A stretch of 64,000 nucleotides of DNA from Xanthostigma xanthostigma (taxonomy: Eukaryota; Arthropoda; Insecta; Raphidioptera; Raphidiidae): the NCBI GenBank assembly GCA_963575645.1, contig OY754466.1, positions 43,432,001 to 43,496,000 on the forward strand, given 5' to 3'. The notes below the pieces were generated by a model. The model saw only the letters and a program-made list of their open reading frames with translations. It ran no database searches and had not been told where the DNA came from. Made by a program: the position numbers and the translations under genes. Below, one piece after another: positions 39,081-51,019 of this stretch; within the stretch, counting starts at the first letter, position 1; every line of letters starts with the position of its first letter.

Positions 39081-40242
39081 AATGCGTTACGAGAACGCAT
39101 TACAGAAGTGAAACTTCTAGTTGCAAATCATACGATTGTAACGGACGTGTCGCAATTTATCGTATACTATAAAAACCGGGTGTAGAACATTAAGCTAAGG
39201 TTACTGAGAGGTAGATCACTTATTAAAAAAATATTTTTTAAGAGGTGTTATAAAATATCGTCTGATTTGAATTGCCAATAACTTACAAGACGGGTAGAGC
39301 ATGTCTGTACGAGTTCGTCGCGTACGATTTGTTTTGTCTGTGACGTCATCGCACGGGTGTAGGCGCATGCGCGTGATAGTCACGAATTAGCTTTATGTAA
39401 AGTTTAAAATTAATGTAGCGTGAAAACACGTTTATCTAGGACGTTGATTAGGGTGTCGGTGTGAAGAGCTCACGGCGACTACTAGGACAAACAGTGAGAT
39501 AATAAAAATAGTCGGTGGAATTTAAGTGATAGTCGGTATTAAATTGAAAATTAAAAAATAATTAAAGATATCGTCTCGTATGATTTGGCGATATTCTCGG
39601 AATTATAGAAAACGCAAGTCAGCGGAAAGCTCGTATCGAAAGGAATGCAATCCACTGGATTGGAAGGCGACCCGAGTTTTTCTTTTAAATGTGTTACCGG
39701 AGGTATAATAGGTGTAAAACTGCAGTAAAGTGGAGTGCACCAGTACACCTGCCCACGCCTTGCACCGGTCCTTTTCTCAATGCATACGGCACAATAAATT
39801 CATCACGCTAATATAAGTAATAGGATTCGATGCTGAACGGAGATAGCGTCTTCTATGCTAACCAAAAATGCATTATTACACTGCCGTTCATCAAAATATC
39901 ATTTAGGCCAGTCGGCAGACCGAAACAGAGATGTTTAAAATGCAGTAGAATAAAAACAGCAATTTTATATTCGGAACTTGTCAGTGGATCGATTCTAAAC
40001 ATAAAAACAAGTTGGAGCGACGAGAAAAGTCACGCGTTTTTACTAATATCTTGAGAGCAGTCGGTTCTACGAAGAAGACACAAGAAATCTTTTTTGTAGA
40101 AAATTAAACGATCTACATTTTATACCTGAAACATTTTTTTTGCAAAACCAATTATTTAGGAGTTATTGCGTATTTTTCCTACACACTTTATGAACTATTT
40201 AGCAAAAACTTTACAGTGCAAAATCTCTTAAAATGTTGAGGT
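39081..40242. other. Intergenic, no recognised gene
   Basis: GC-richer patches at 39300-39390 (GTGACGTCATCGCACGGG; GGCGCATGCGCGTGA). The short frame around 39905-39945 contains RPVGRPKQR, a motif seen in reverse-transcriptase C-termini, but too little to name. Confidence 0.35.
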
Positions 40243-40636
40243 CAGTGACGGATTATACCAAGTGCCGCCTATACGCTAAAACAGGCTTGCCGCCCACTTA
40301 AGGCTAGCGTTTTCCCGACTTTCAAATCATTCCATCATTCCGCATATATTTGCTTTAGTAGCCCGCAAATACACCAGGTTTGAACTAGGTTCTCATTTAG
40401 CCTACCAAGACTCATGTTCGAGGGAAAACGTTGCCTCCCACCTCTGATAACGTGCTGTGTATCTATATTAATGTTATATCAGTTAGTAATATCTTATTCC
40501 GATTGGAGGTTCAAGACAGACCGTCATTTCGTGAGTTAGAAATCATTTTATTTTTTTTGCGACCGTCCCTGCCGCCCCTCCGACGAGTGCCGCCCTACGC
40601 TTCAGTGTAGTTAGCGTATAGGTTAATCCGGCACTG
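40243..40636. mobile_element. hAT-type MITE, 394 bp
   Basis: Target duplication gttgaggt / attgaggt (7 of 8; 40235-40242, 40637-40644). Ends CAGTGACGGATTATACC and, inverted, CAGTGCCGGATTAACC, both followed by TATACGCTA-type inverted motifs. Confidence 0.82.
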
Positions 40637-40804
40637 ATTGAGGTTACGAAAAAATGTTTCATAAAGAAAAGATAGATTGTTCATTTTTCTACAGGTCTCC
40701 TGTATTTTCTTCCTAGAACTAGCCGTTCTACAGATATTCGAAAAATGCATTTAATAAAGATGACATTTGACGAATAGTTCCTGTCGTAGCGCCAATCTGT
40801 TTTT

Positions 40805-40922
40805 ATACACGCTTTATTTTATTATTAACTTCACTTGTAAGTTTGTATGTATGTTTGTTTGTAACCTTCCTTTGGACTACAGCAAGTGGTTTATTTATAT
40901 ATAAAGCGTGTTTTTTAGTTTT
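40805..40922 (-). repeat. Dispersed element, unexpanded CATA tract
   Basis: Inverse copy of 38745-39080 (CAGCAAGTGGTTTAT, TTAACTTCACTTGTAAG), followed by ATATAAAGCGTGTTTTTTAG. Confidence 0.7.
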
Positions 40923-40977
40923 ATTAACCGACGAAAAACAAAAACGGAGGAGGTTCTCAAGTCGACGCGTATATATA

Positions 40978-41025
40978 ATTTTTTTTATTTTTTTTTTTTT
41001 ATTTTTATTTTTTTTTATTTATGTA
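40978..41025. repeat. Poly(T)-rich tract
   Basis: Nearly pure T with scattered A for about 45 bases. Confidence 0.7.
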
Positions 41026-41478
41026 TGACCACGTATAACTTTTTACAGACTAGTCCGATTTTTTTAAACAATATTTATTATACTTATTCTGAGTCGCCTC
41101 ACTAACAATTACGCATAATAAAATTGCTATTGTAGAAAATAATTCTGCCGAATGGCTTATTCTAGAATCAATAAGTAATTTTGTTGTACAACGCATAGGT
41201 ATATGTTACGGTTAAAAAATTGCGTCAAGTTGCAAGTTGTTGAACAGTAGTGTTTGTCAGAATTCATTTGCATTATTTGTCTGGCGTCCGACCGGACTAG
41301 CCGCTCACACGAGCCGATTTACACTTGCGAACACAAGAAGTTGAAAGCTGGCTTGAAATAAAAAAAAAAAAAACAAATATAGGAAAGCTAAAAGCGGGAT
41401 TAAACTGTGTTTTCAATTAATTCAATTGCGGATTTCATGGGTTCTGACAACTTCTTGTTCACCATATTTTATTATTCA

Positions 41479-42071
41479 CTAGCGGTCCCGTCCGGTTTCA
41501 CCCGGTTGTAAAAGAACGAATGGGGAAGGGAGGAACATGAGTACACACACATTCATCTTAGTTTACCGAGATGAATGTTGTGTCCAAATTTCATGATGAT
41601 CGGAGTTACCGTTCAAACGTTTTTGTCGATAAAATAACTAACATTTTTTTTAAAATTAATTAAATAAAATTAAAATAAATTTAAATGTAAGCCTCAGAAG
41701 AAAGCAATGTAAAAAATAAAAAATAAAAATATATTCGCCCAACGTGGGGCTCGAACCCACGACCCTGATATTGACAGTCGCGTGCTCTACCGATTGAACC
41801 ACCTGAGGTTGTGTTCTCACAACGCTAATATGAGTATATCTAGTTAGTGCATTTCACATGAATAGAAGCTTATTTTTGAGATACATTTTACAACATTTTT
41901 CATTAAAGCACCGCTCCTAATGGTCGTAGCGTTATTATATGGCCTATAGCCTTCCTCGATAAATGGGCTATCCAACAAAAAAAATTTTTTTCAATTTGAA
42001 CCAATAGTTCCTGAAATTAGCGCGTTCAAACAAACAAACAAACTTTTCAGCTTTATATACTAGTATATAGA
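41479..42071 (-). mobile_element. Non-autonomous Helitron with tRNA-Lys-like insert, 593 bp (inverted copy)
   Basis: On the minus strand: A|TCTATATACTAGTATATAAA at 42071 and GGGACCGCTAG|T ending at 41479, preceded by a degenerate CCGGGTGAAACCGG hairpin. Same interior order as 37146-37819. Confidence 0.88.
41736..41811 (-). repeat. tRNA-Lys-like sequence inside Helitron
   Basis: Minus strand: ATCGGTAGAGCACGCGACTG, then GGGTCGTGGGTTCGAGCCCC and ACGTTGGGCG: the 3' half is almost exactly tRNA-Lys. The anticodon position reads GTC and the 5' acceptor strand is lost. Better preserved in the T-arm than the copy at 37360. Confidence 0.72.
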
Positions 42072-42300
42072 TTTTTAAGGTCGTCAAGTTCTGCGGTTTT
42101 CTGGGTCGAGTATGTGAATTAATTATTTTCGATTATTCAATTTATACCCGTTGAATCTAAGGTAGCCATTTGTAAAGTCAATAAACTAGATCCTAGGACA
42201 AGAAGATACAAAAATCCGGATTTTTGAGCTAAAAACCCAGACATAACTGCCAAAAAAATGCTTATTTTAATAATGAATTTAAATAATATCTTGTTATATA

Positions 42301-42877
42301 CAGTATGTAAACACGTACGGTGCACATAGGGAAATTAACATTGGGAAAAAATGACTGGATCAGAGTGAGCCTTGCAATCTTGTTTTTCAATTTGACAGAT
42401 AATATTCTTTTGCAAAATGAATGTGTATAGGTACTACCGAAGAAAATATTCAAATGATTACAACATATTCGGACTTTTTTTATTAATGGGACATTAAATT
42501 CCCAAAAATACTTAAATATGGTGCGAGATCAAATATCTCCGCCACTTCGTATTGACCCTAAAGACATTGGGTCACTGATTTACCAACGCGCATACGTCAT
42601 ATCAGTCAGACAATTTTTGAATGAAATGTTTCCAAACAGATGGAGTTGTTTTTTTTGTTTTATTTTTGTACAAAAAAATAAAATAATGATTTATAAGAGC
42701 TTGTTATTATTAAAAAAGCCAAGTAAAATAAAAATAAATCAAAATAAAATAGAAATTCTCAAGATTACCACGATAATTCAATAGAAATAACAATTAATGC
42801 AGTCATGGCTAACTCTAGTCCAAGTATTTTTTCCCAATGCTAATTTCCCTATGTGCACCTTACGTGTTTACATACTA
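42301..42877 (+). mobile_element. Mariner-like MITE with transposase remnant, 577 bp
   Basis: Second copy of 28976-29548: CAGTATGTAAACACGTACGG start, inverse end with G to A at the last base, TATA flanks. The frame near 42605-42643 reads [13 protein letters not shown], resembling the segment before the last catalytic region in mariner-like transposases; the rest of the frame is not recognisable. Confidence 0.75.
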
Positions 42878-43595
42878 TATATTATTATCACAAATTGTAT
42901 TACTGAATTAGTATTGATACATTTTTATTTATGGATTTTGGGCGTTAAAGAAACACACGCTATATTAAATATTTTATGTCAATGGGAGCGTAATAGCAAC
43001 ACACGCAAACCAGGCTGAGCCGCAACAATGCGTGACCGGGTATACAGCTAGTGTCATATAAATATCATCATATCAATTTTGAGCTGCATGCCATGGTAGC
43101 TCGGTGACGCATGATCTAATACTATTCCGAATTTGACGCAATATTTCTAAATTGCTTTATTCGTATAAATATAATTGTTTTGAAAAAGATTGTTATGATT
43201 ACTAAATTGCTCGCAGTTCCTGTTCTTCAAACAAAAAAGATAAAAAATGCGATTTTATTAATAGTCAACTTGTGTGGCATACAAAATTCGCAAAAATTAA
43301 CAAAATATAAAAACACAATATAAAAATTCAAAACATAATAAATCGTTGGTTTTGTTGTATAGAAAAATAGTAGTGCAATAATTGTATTTGATAGTGGGAT
43401 ACCGTCGCTCGCCCACTATACAAAAGGGAACCGCCATCACTTCCCGCCGTGATTCACAGAGGGTGACAGAGGTGCTTGTCATCGCATTCACCCGCCATCT
43501 TATGACTAATGAGGAGCGACCCTTATCTCACCTTGGCTTTGATAGAAACATTCATTTTGATATTACATATTATATACAGATTTTTTCCCCATTAA

Positions 43596-43789
43596 TAGTA
43601 CTAACAGACGGTCGTACTTGGTTCGAAGCGGACAGCGGATCTGGTCCGCTCCGTACCAAATCTGTTCGTCTGTAGAGTAGCCTGCGTGTCCGCTCGGTTC
43701 GATGGGAACAGATTCGGTCGTCTGTTGCAAGATCCGCCGTACCATGTCCGTTGTCGGACCGGACCAAGTTCGACCGTGTGTTAGCACTA
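43596..43789. mobile_element. Small MITE, TAA duplication (Harbinger-like?)
   Basis: TAA at 43593-43595 and 43790-43792. Ends TAGTACTAACAGACGGTCG and inverted TAGTGCTAACACACGGTCG. Inside, GTTCGAAGCGGACAG-type motifs are also inverted. GC-rich against its surroundings. Confidence 0.6.
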
Positions 43790-43972
43790 TAAGTCACCTA
43801 GACGCCATGCACTCTGCCCTTGCTATACGTAGAAAGCAGAAAGCATTGTCAAAAAATATGATCTGACAATGACCTTGGATTGGATATAATTACAGTTTTT
43901 TATAAACTCAAGAGCAGACCTAATTAGTAATGTCGTATTCAAACTCCCTGTCATCTAAAAAGTTAGATTGTA

Positions 43973-44295
43973 TAATACGCGCCACGGATCTAAAAGGTAC
44001 GGAAGTTAGTCACAAACAGCGTCGCAAAGGCACATTTTAGAGCCGTCGAGACACCCACCACCTCCCAGTTACCTGCACAGAACGTGCGCTCGTCGGTGAT
44101 TGGCCGTGATCGCTAGTTGCCTTTGTCACTTGTCGCTTTCCTGCTTTAAAGTACAGTCGAGTACGCTATTGTCAAGTTGTTATTGCTATTTTGGTTTTGT
44201 TGAGTTGCGAGTTTATAGTTTTTCAACAGACTGTACAAGCTCAAGCCCGCATTCGCATCTAACTTTCAAGCCTTTTAGATTCGTGGCGCGTATTA
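43973..44295 (+). mobile_element. TA-flanked MITE, 323 bp, copy 1
   Basis: TA on both sides. Ends TAATACGCGCCACGGATCTA and inverted TAATACGCGCCACGAATCTA, then AAAGG. Inserted into the dispersed repeat whose empty form is at 20331-20570. The TA target suggests a Tc1/mariner-related origin. A frame inside is shared with copy 2 because the copies are young. Confidence 0.82.
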
Positions 44296-44410
44296 TACTC
44301 ACACAAAAACAAACGATTGTTCTATATAGAGAAAAGCCGCTTTTCCATCTAAATTTTGATCAAAATGCGTAAAAAAAAGTTATTTCGAATTGGCAATTGT
44401 ACAAAAATAT

Positions 44411-45476
44411 AACGCTGAATAGGTATCTACATGAATATACAGATTAAGAAAAATATAATTTCTATAAATAAAGGTTATATTATTATTATTATTATTAATT
44501 TGCACTGATTTTTCACTCGGCACTTGCAGGTAGAACATGATTAATAACAAATAATAAAAGCAGACAATTCTACAAAATAGTTTCTCTATCTCGACAAACG
44601 TTTCGGACAATCAGTCCATCTTCAGGAGTACAGACGTATTATATGCTAAAAAATACGAATGCTATAAAAAAAACGAAAACACGTTTCTAAATAAGTACAT
44701 AGGTACGATGAATTTATCTATGCAGGACCTTTTTACAGGTAGCTTAAATAAACACAACGAAATAAAAAAAATACAATTTAAAAACGAAACAAAAAATATA
44801 TACAAATTTTACTAATTTATTGTAAAATTTGTGCTAATTTTGTGTGTATATGGAAATGTGTTTCATTTTTTTTTAAAGAACCTGTTTTTGTGTCGTTACT
44901 AAAAAAATGCATTTAGATATAAAAAAGATGTTAATTTTGTGGTCATTTTATTCACTGATTTAAAAATATCTTTTCGCATAATTCATTTTGCGAGAGATTC
45001 TCAAACAGAACAGACGAGAAATAATATTGAAGGCGTGGTCAAACTTTTTTTTTGAAAATATTTTTGAGCCAATGCTCAATTTATATAATTTTACTTGATA
45101 ACGTCTATTCGCCCGTTAAATACAGTAATAGCCAGTCAAATTAACAAAATACCGTCAGATTTCAATCGCTAATAACTACGAGACTAATAACGCGGTAATA
45201 ACGGTTCAAGGACGTAGATATTTTTTTCAAATCAATGTTTTTTTAAAGTTTTATTAATATAACAAAAGAATACTCATGAGGGAAGGTATCAAGCAAAATA
45301 TTAATTCCCAAACTAATTTTATAAATTTTTTTCAATTAGTATTTCTAAATTTTATTTTTTAGATAGGTATAGGTATATTCGTAATATTTTTAGTTTTATC
45401 TTTTATTATATTATTATGGTCCTGGGGGAAGGTAATTACCCCCTTTATTCCCCCCCCCCATATCTACGCTCTTGTA
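44411..45476. other. Intergenic, (ATT)n tract
   Basis: An (ATT)n run at 44475-44500. AT-rich elsewhere; no gene seen. Confidence 0.35.
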
Positions 45477-45793
45477 TAATACGCGCCATAAATCTAAAAG
45501 GCTCGGAAGTAAGATGCGAATGCGGGCTTGTACAGTCTGTTGAAAAACTACAAACTCGCAACTCAACAAAACTAAAATAACAATAACAACTTGACAATAG
45601 CGTACTCGACTGTACTTTAAAGCAGGAAAGCGACAAGTGACAAAGGCAACGAGCGATCACGGCCAATCACCGACGAGCGCACGTTCTGTGCAGGTAGATG
45701 GGAGGTGGTTGGAGTCACAACGGCTCTAAAATGTTCCTTTGCGACGCTGTTTGTGACTAGCTTCCGAACCTTTTAGATCCGTGGCGCGTATTA
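45477..45793 (-). mobile_element. TA-flanked MITE, 317 bp, copy 2 (inverted)
   Basis: Highly similar to copy 1 in reverse orientation, with the same termini and TA flanks (45475-45476, 45794-45795). The two copies lie 1.2 kb apart. Confidence 0.82.
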
Positions 45794-46389
45794 TAACGGT
45801 TGAGCCCACATTTTTAAAAGTTAGGTTTTAATTAGTGTGAAGTCTATAATAATAGTTAGTTGTTTTTTTAACTTTGGAACATTGAACATGCCTATTTCTT
45901 AACAATTTGAAACTATCTCAATATGGCTATAAAAGTTCGTGTTACAGGTAGCTATAAGGTTACGTACAGGACTGTAGAAATATGTATAGTCTCAAATATG
46001 TTTGATAGAAATAATCAACAAAATAAAATCGAAACTTTGTATTTGTCAGTTTTTTAAGAAATTTTCATTTATGGTTAAACCAAAATTTAGCCATTTTTAG
46101 AATAATTTTCTATCCGTCTTTGTCCTGGGTTAATTCAAAACTTACTTTAACAATTTTGATCGGGCTTTCATTATATAGTGTTCTGTGTTTGCTATACAAA
46201 CTTTCGTCACAATTAGTGCAGCCGTTTTCGAGTGAAGCTGATGACTATGCAGACAGATGGACAAAGCTTCTATTTATTAAATAATAATAATAATATAATA
46301 AGTCTTTATTTTTTGGACATTAACATGTATAAATAGCGTCATTTTAAAAATAATTTTTAAACTATGTAATTTACATGCTGGATTAAGAA

Positions 46390-46620
46390 TCTATTTAATC
46401 TTGTTTTTTTTAATTTATTTATTTTTATTTTTTTATTTATTGTAGATTATAGACGCTCTACAATTTAGGTCATTAGCTTTTTAATTACATTAAATAACAT
46501 CAACGACACAAACTAAACGACATCACAAAATATTCATGAGCGGGGTGAGATTCGAACCCAAGACAGCTCTGTTTAAAGACCATACCACGCTGAGCAATAC
46601 GCCAAGCTGTTCTCACAAAG
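46390..46620 (-). mobile_element. tRNA-derived SINE
   Basis: Minus strand: head AGCTTGGCGTATTGCTCAGC with A-box-like region, then CTTGGGTTCGAATCTCACCC (B box), a short unique body and a 3' tail of AATAAAT/AAAAATAA repeats. Typical SINE order: tRNA head, body, simple tail. Confidence 0.6.
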
Positions 46621-46926
46621 ATTTTAGGTGTCAGTGAATGTCATTCAAGACGCACTATATATATGAGTTTTGTTGATATTGCAGCTATGGAAATCATTAA
46701 TGCATTACAAAAAATCGTTTCACATAAAACGCAACATAGACAGGACGTATGTTGTATTTATCTCAGATAAACGATAGGAAAACAGTTTATATGCTTTCCT
46801 TACAAAGATACATATTTTTTTAATAACAAACAATTTTGAGAAAAAAATTGATCTCGATGGGTCGGTATGCAATTTACAATAATTTGTATTTTACAAAACT
46901 TTGACACGGTCTGTCACTGTACATAA

Positions 46927-47224
46927 CAGTGATGTTAAAGATACGGGCCCGTGGGCCGCATCCGGTCCTCAAGCCATCTCAATACGGCTCGCGACCAGAA
47001 TCTATCCAGTGAGGATATCAATGAGCTTATCAAAAACAAGACACCTCAGGTGTCTGAATTCTCAAGCTCAAGATAATTTAGCCTTTTTATTACATTTATA
47101 TGAAAATAGATTTAAACTAAATAAATCAAGATTTTAATTCAGTATGTGTTTTAGTTTTTAATTTAGAGTCACACACCTTAAATCCTATAAATGGTCCTTT
47201 AGAAAAATCAGTCTGACACCCCTG
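46927..47224. mobile_element. hAT-type MITE, 298 bp
   Basis: Ends CAGTGATGTTAAAGATACGG and, inverted, CAGGGGTGTCAGACTGATT, with the interior GGGCCCGTGGGCCGC motif of CAGGGGTG hAT groups. Flanks ctgtacat / ctgtacag suggest a target duplication, offset by two bases on the left. Confidence 0.6.
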
Positions 47225-47277
47225 CTGTACAGGATAGCGAGTGAAAAATCAGTGCAAATTAAATATATTCTAATATA

Positions 47278-48165
47278 CAGGGTGAGTCAGACCACCCGTA
47301 TCAGTCGTTTTTTTCAAAAACGGTTAATCGTAGAGAGTTTTGTCAAAAATCTGTATTATAAAAGCCCTAATGAAGAATCGAATGGTGATATTTTTTCCCC
47401 CCGGAAAGGTCGGCTTCCCTGTTAGTTTGCTCCGGAATGTTCAGAACTCCGGAATGTTAAATGGCACGATAGGTCGAAAGTGGTATTGTTGAAAAGATCT
47501 TTAAAAAATAAGCAAGTTTTGTAGGACATTTTTTTTTGTTACTGCCACCCCTGTTAAGTAATATTCGTTTGAAATTATTAAATTGACATGTCAGAATAAC
47601 AAACTTAATTTTAAAAGTCGGCATTTAAAATCTAGTTACCTAATTAAACAATGTCACAAATGTTCAAACTGTCTTCAATTTACTTCTAAACACTGCGGAG
47701 CTCTTCTAGATAATATGCTATGAGTACCTGATGGAAGTATTTTCCGACAAAAAAAAAACAATTGCAATTATTGAAAACTTATTGGGACATAGTTTAATTA
47801 GGTAACTAGATTTTAAATGCCGACTTTTAAAATTAAGTTTGTTATTCTGACATGTTAATTTAATAATTTCAAACGAATATTTCTTAACAGGGGTGGCAGT
47901 AACAAAAAAAAATGTCCTACAAAACTTGCTTATTTTTTAAAGATCTTTTCAACAATACCACTTTCGACCTATCGTGCCATTTAACATTCCGGAGTTCTGA
48001 ACATTCCGGAGCAAACTAACAGGGAAGCCGACCTTTCCGGGGGGGGGAAAAATATCACCATTCGATTCTTCATTAGGGCTTTTATTATACAGATTTTTGA
48101 CACAACTCTCTACGACTAACCGTTTTCGAAAAAAACGACTGATACGGGTGGTCTGACTCACCCTG
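47278..48165. mobile_element. Long palindromic TIR element, 888 bp
   Basis: Arms 47278-47655 and 47790-48165 are inverse copies with few differences, about 375 bp each. Ends CAGGGTGAGTCAGACCACCC and its inverse, flanked by TATA. The loop is about 135 bp. Frames in the arms mirror each other and show no known protein. CAGGGTG ends with TA suggest a Tc1/mariner-like origin, unproven. Confidence 0.8.
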
Positions 48166-50138
48166 TATAGGTATTTGTGTGTTAATAATTATTTTACAAA
48201 AAGAAAAAATAACAATATTTTAAGTTCAGCAGTTATGAAGTTTTAATATTATAATATATGTACCTACACAAGTAATTAGTTTTGAACCTTTTTACATTGG
48301 CAAAAAACTTCACAAAAGAGAACTCTGGAGAAAAAGTAAACAGAAAAAGTAAAAAGCTAATGAACTAAAAGACTTAATTTTATACCGTCGTTTCTTTAGT
48401 CAGACGAAAGAAGTTGAAGAAAGTTACAGTGTTCTTGTATTTTAAATCAGAGTAGATAAATATAATTTCGAAATTTTTTTTGAACACTACCTTGTATGGC
48501 ATCGGTCAAACAGTACAGTGTCTGAGACAAAATTCCGTCTTGCAGATTCGCGATTACACGGTGCAACAATATATCAGACACAGGATCCCAGGAGTGTCAC
48601 GGGCCGGGCCACTAAACTACACTACACCACACCACACTGCACTGCACCGCGCATAGTAGGTAGGTTATGTAAAACGATCGAGGGAGATGTATTTACAAAG
48701 ATAAAAACACAAATGCAAAACCAATAACATCTATTGATTGACATCAGCCCACCGTGCACTTGACAAATTCATTGTTTACGGCCCGACCCGCCCAATGGGA
48801 AGCCGGGTCCGATGCAATGTTATGCATTCAACTGTTTCGGACTGCACCGTGTTTTGTTTACATAATATTATAACATAAACCTATACGACGTGACCGGAAT
48901 GAAATGCGACGTGCGCAATAGGGTATTTTGCACCATGCGAAAAATACATATAGTATTCTTGATAGATTAGGTAAAAAGCAAACTAGAAATGTTTTATGGG
49001 CTATGTGCAAGGAGGCGTAGTTGCAAATTTTTCGATGCGAACGTTTGTGGTGAGTACCTACTAGGGGAAACTTCAAGCTCAAATTTTCCGTATGTCAATG
49101 AGTAATGTTTATTAACAGTGAAAATAGTTATAATTTTATTAAGTTTTTTAATTACATAGAAAACATGGAGTGGGCTGTTGCGCTATGGTGGCGATTTAAG
49201 GAAAATAAAGACCATTGACGTCCTAATTTGACGTTCCGCTGTCAGTGTAAACAAATTAACATCAATTTTCCTTATTACATTTTTTTTTTGACACATCATG
49301 GCCATCTAAAGCTTTTGACTTATCACAATAGAAACATGTCGCGATTTCCATAAAAAGTGAGTTCAATAATTCTTTATTACCCACTAACGGCGCTAGTAAG
49401 CTTCGTGTACACAGCCTACTCATAAGAATTGTATTTTTTACTCTGCGTTCTTCAAACGTGTAAAACGCTGTTCGCCATGTTGGTTTCCGGCGTGACGTCA
49501 CTTCGCTTGGAAACTAACTACGTTAATGTTGTGATGTGTGTTATTTTGAAGTTTTTTCAAGTTATTATCACGTTTACAGACTTCTATCCCGTATTTGATT
49601 GATTTCGCATCATGGAAGACTTTAGCTCTAAAAATAGCGCCAGGGGAACTGAAACTGTTTTTAGGCGAGGGGCAAGGATTTGGGATGCAAAGCTCAGGGG
49701 GTATTTATAATATTTATAACTAAAAAACTAATTTACTGTATAAAAACAAAGCACGAAAAACATTTATTTTTAGTTTTTATCGGTTTCCTATTTTCTGTGT
49801 AGACATAGCACCGGTATTCCTATACCGCGCTTCAATTTAGTCACACGCGGACTATTATTATGCACATTTACATGTTTGTTAAATATATATCGATTTTAGC
49901 ATTTCTGTATATTTATATCCAATGTTGTAAATTATTTTATCAAAATTATTGACATTCTTTCTTATATTTAACCGGTGAACAAACTGTGAAGCTTTTTTTT
50001 ATAAAATTACTGAAGTGAATTTTCTGACAATGCTTTCTGCAGTCCAGCGTTATATTCACCTTTTTGTTATTATTAGTGGAAATTCGACTGTAATTCATTA
50101 AATTTTTAAGTTTGAACGTTATTCAGGTTCTTTTGTCA
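48166..50138. other. Intergenic, nothing recognised
   Basis: 48620-48660 has a simple CACTGCA/CACCACA tract. 49230-49260 and 49480-49505 have GACGTCA motifs. No gene seen. Confidence 0.35.
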
Positions 50139-50141
50139 TTA

Positions 50142-50724
50142 AGGCTCTCACAGACCAAGGCGGCCGCTGTGGCGATGGCGGTAAAATAAAACATGCTGTT
50201 TTTAATGTACGTGTTTAGATAGAAGTGTGTTCGCGGTCATTTTGGCGGGAATTTGCAGCGTTCATTCTAGCGGCCACTATGCGGTGGCGGCTAAACGCTT
50301 CGTGTCGTATTTGGCCGCTGTTAGTTGAATACAAAATTTAAATGTCGAGTATTACCGAAAAAATTATTGAGCTTGTTAAAATGCATAACATTTTATATGA
50401 TTTGTTACTTCTATTTGTACAGATTAAATACATTTTATTACGTAATAGTTGAGACACTAATAAGACAAAATAAAAAAAACTTATTCTTCTTTTTCGTTGT
50501 CTTCTAAAATAGCTGCTACAAATAAAATTTCTTCTAGTTCATAACAAGTCATATTTATTAAACTCATTTAACTTATTGATATACTGCATATATACGTTTT
50601 ATTTGAATTTGTTTCGCGTTTTTCTATGTGCGCGATCAGGCGATAAATTCGCTTTGGTGTGCCTGGACCTGATCGCAACCATAATCGTCACCGCCATTCG
50701 ACCCGCCTTGGTCTGTGAGAGCCT
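50142..50724. mobile_element. PIF/Harbinger-like MITE, 583 bp
   Basis: TTA target duplication (50139-50141, 50725-50727). Ends AGGCTCTCACAGACCAAGG and exact inverse, followed by CGG. GC-rich outer 200 bp and AT-rich middle. A 3-bp TWA duplication is the PIF/Harbinger signature. Confidence 0.8.
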
Positions 50725-51019
50725 TTATATAGATTTCTCCTGAATCGATTTTACCTAGGTGCTAATTTGTATACATCGTGATGAACCATAAATTGGGCAC
50801 TTCACCTCGCATTAAAACGAATGGACCGATGTATGTTTCATCACAATTTGTTCGAATTAACACACTCAAATCGGTACCACACTCTTTTTTCCTTCTCATG
50901 ATTTATATATAGATAAAAGTCGCATTTCGTCGAATTTCGACGGTCTAGTAATTTAATATTTTCACAAAATTACGTCGCGATGCTTCATTATAGTCTCCGA
51001 ACTCCTTTGAACTCTTAGT

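Noticed and set aside
38658..39111. Several overlapping open frames on both strands in the CATA tract
   Set aside because: They are produced by the 4-bp period, which has no stop codons in any frame; the translations are pure HTYI/YVCM repeats.
44100..44372. Conserved frame shared with 45445-45666
   Set aside because: Conservation is explained by two young copies of the same MITE; no protein family features.
49262..49501. 79-codon frame with a CxxC-like segment
   Set aside because: No complete motif, no supporting splice sites or family resemblance.
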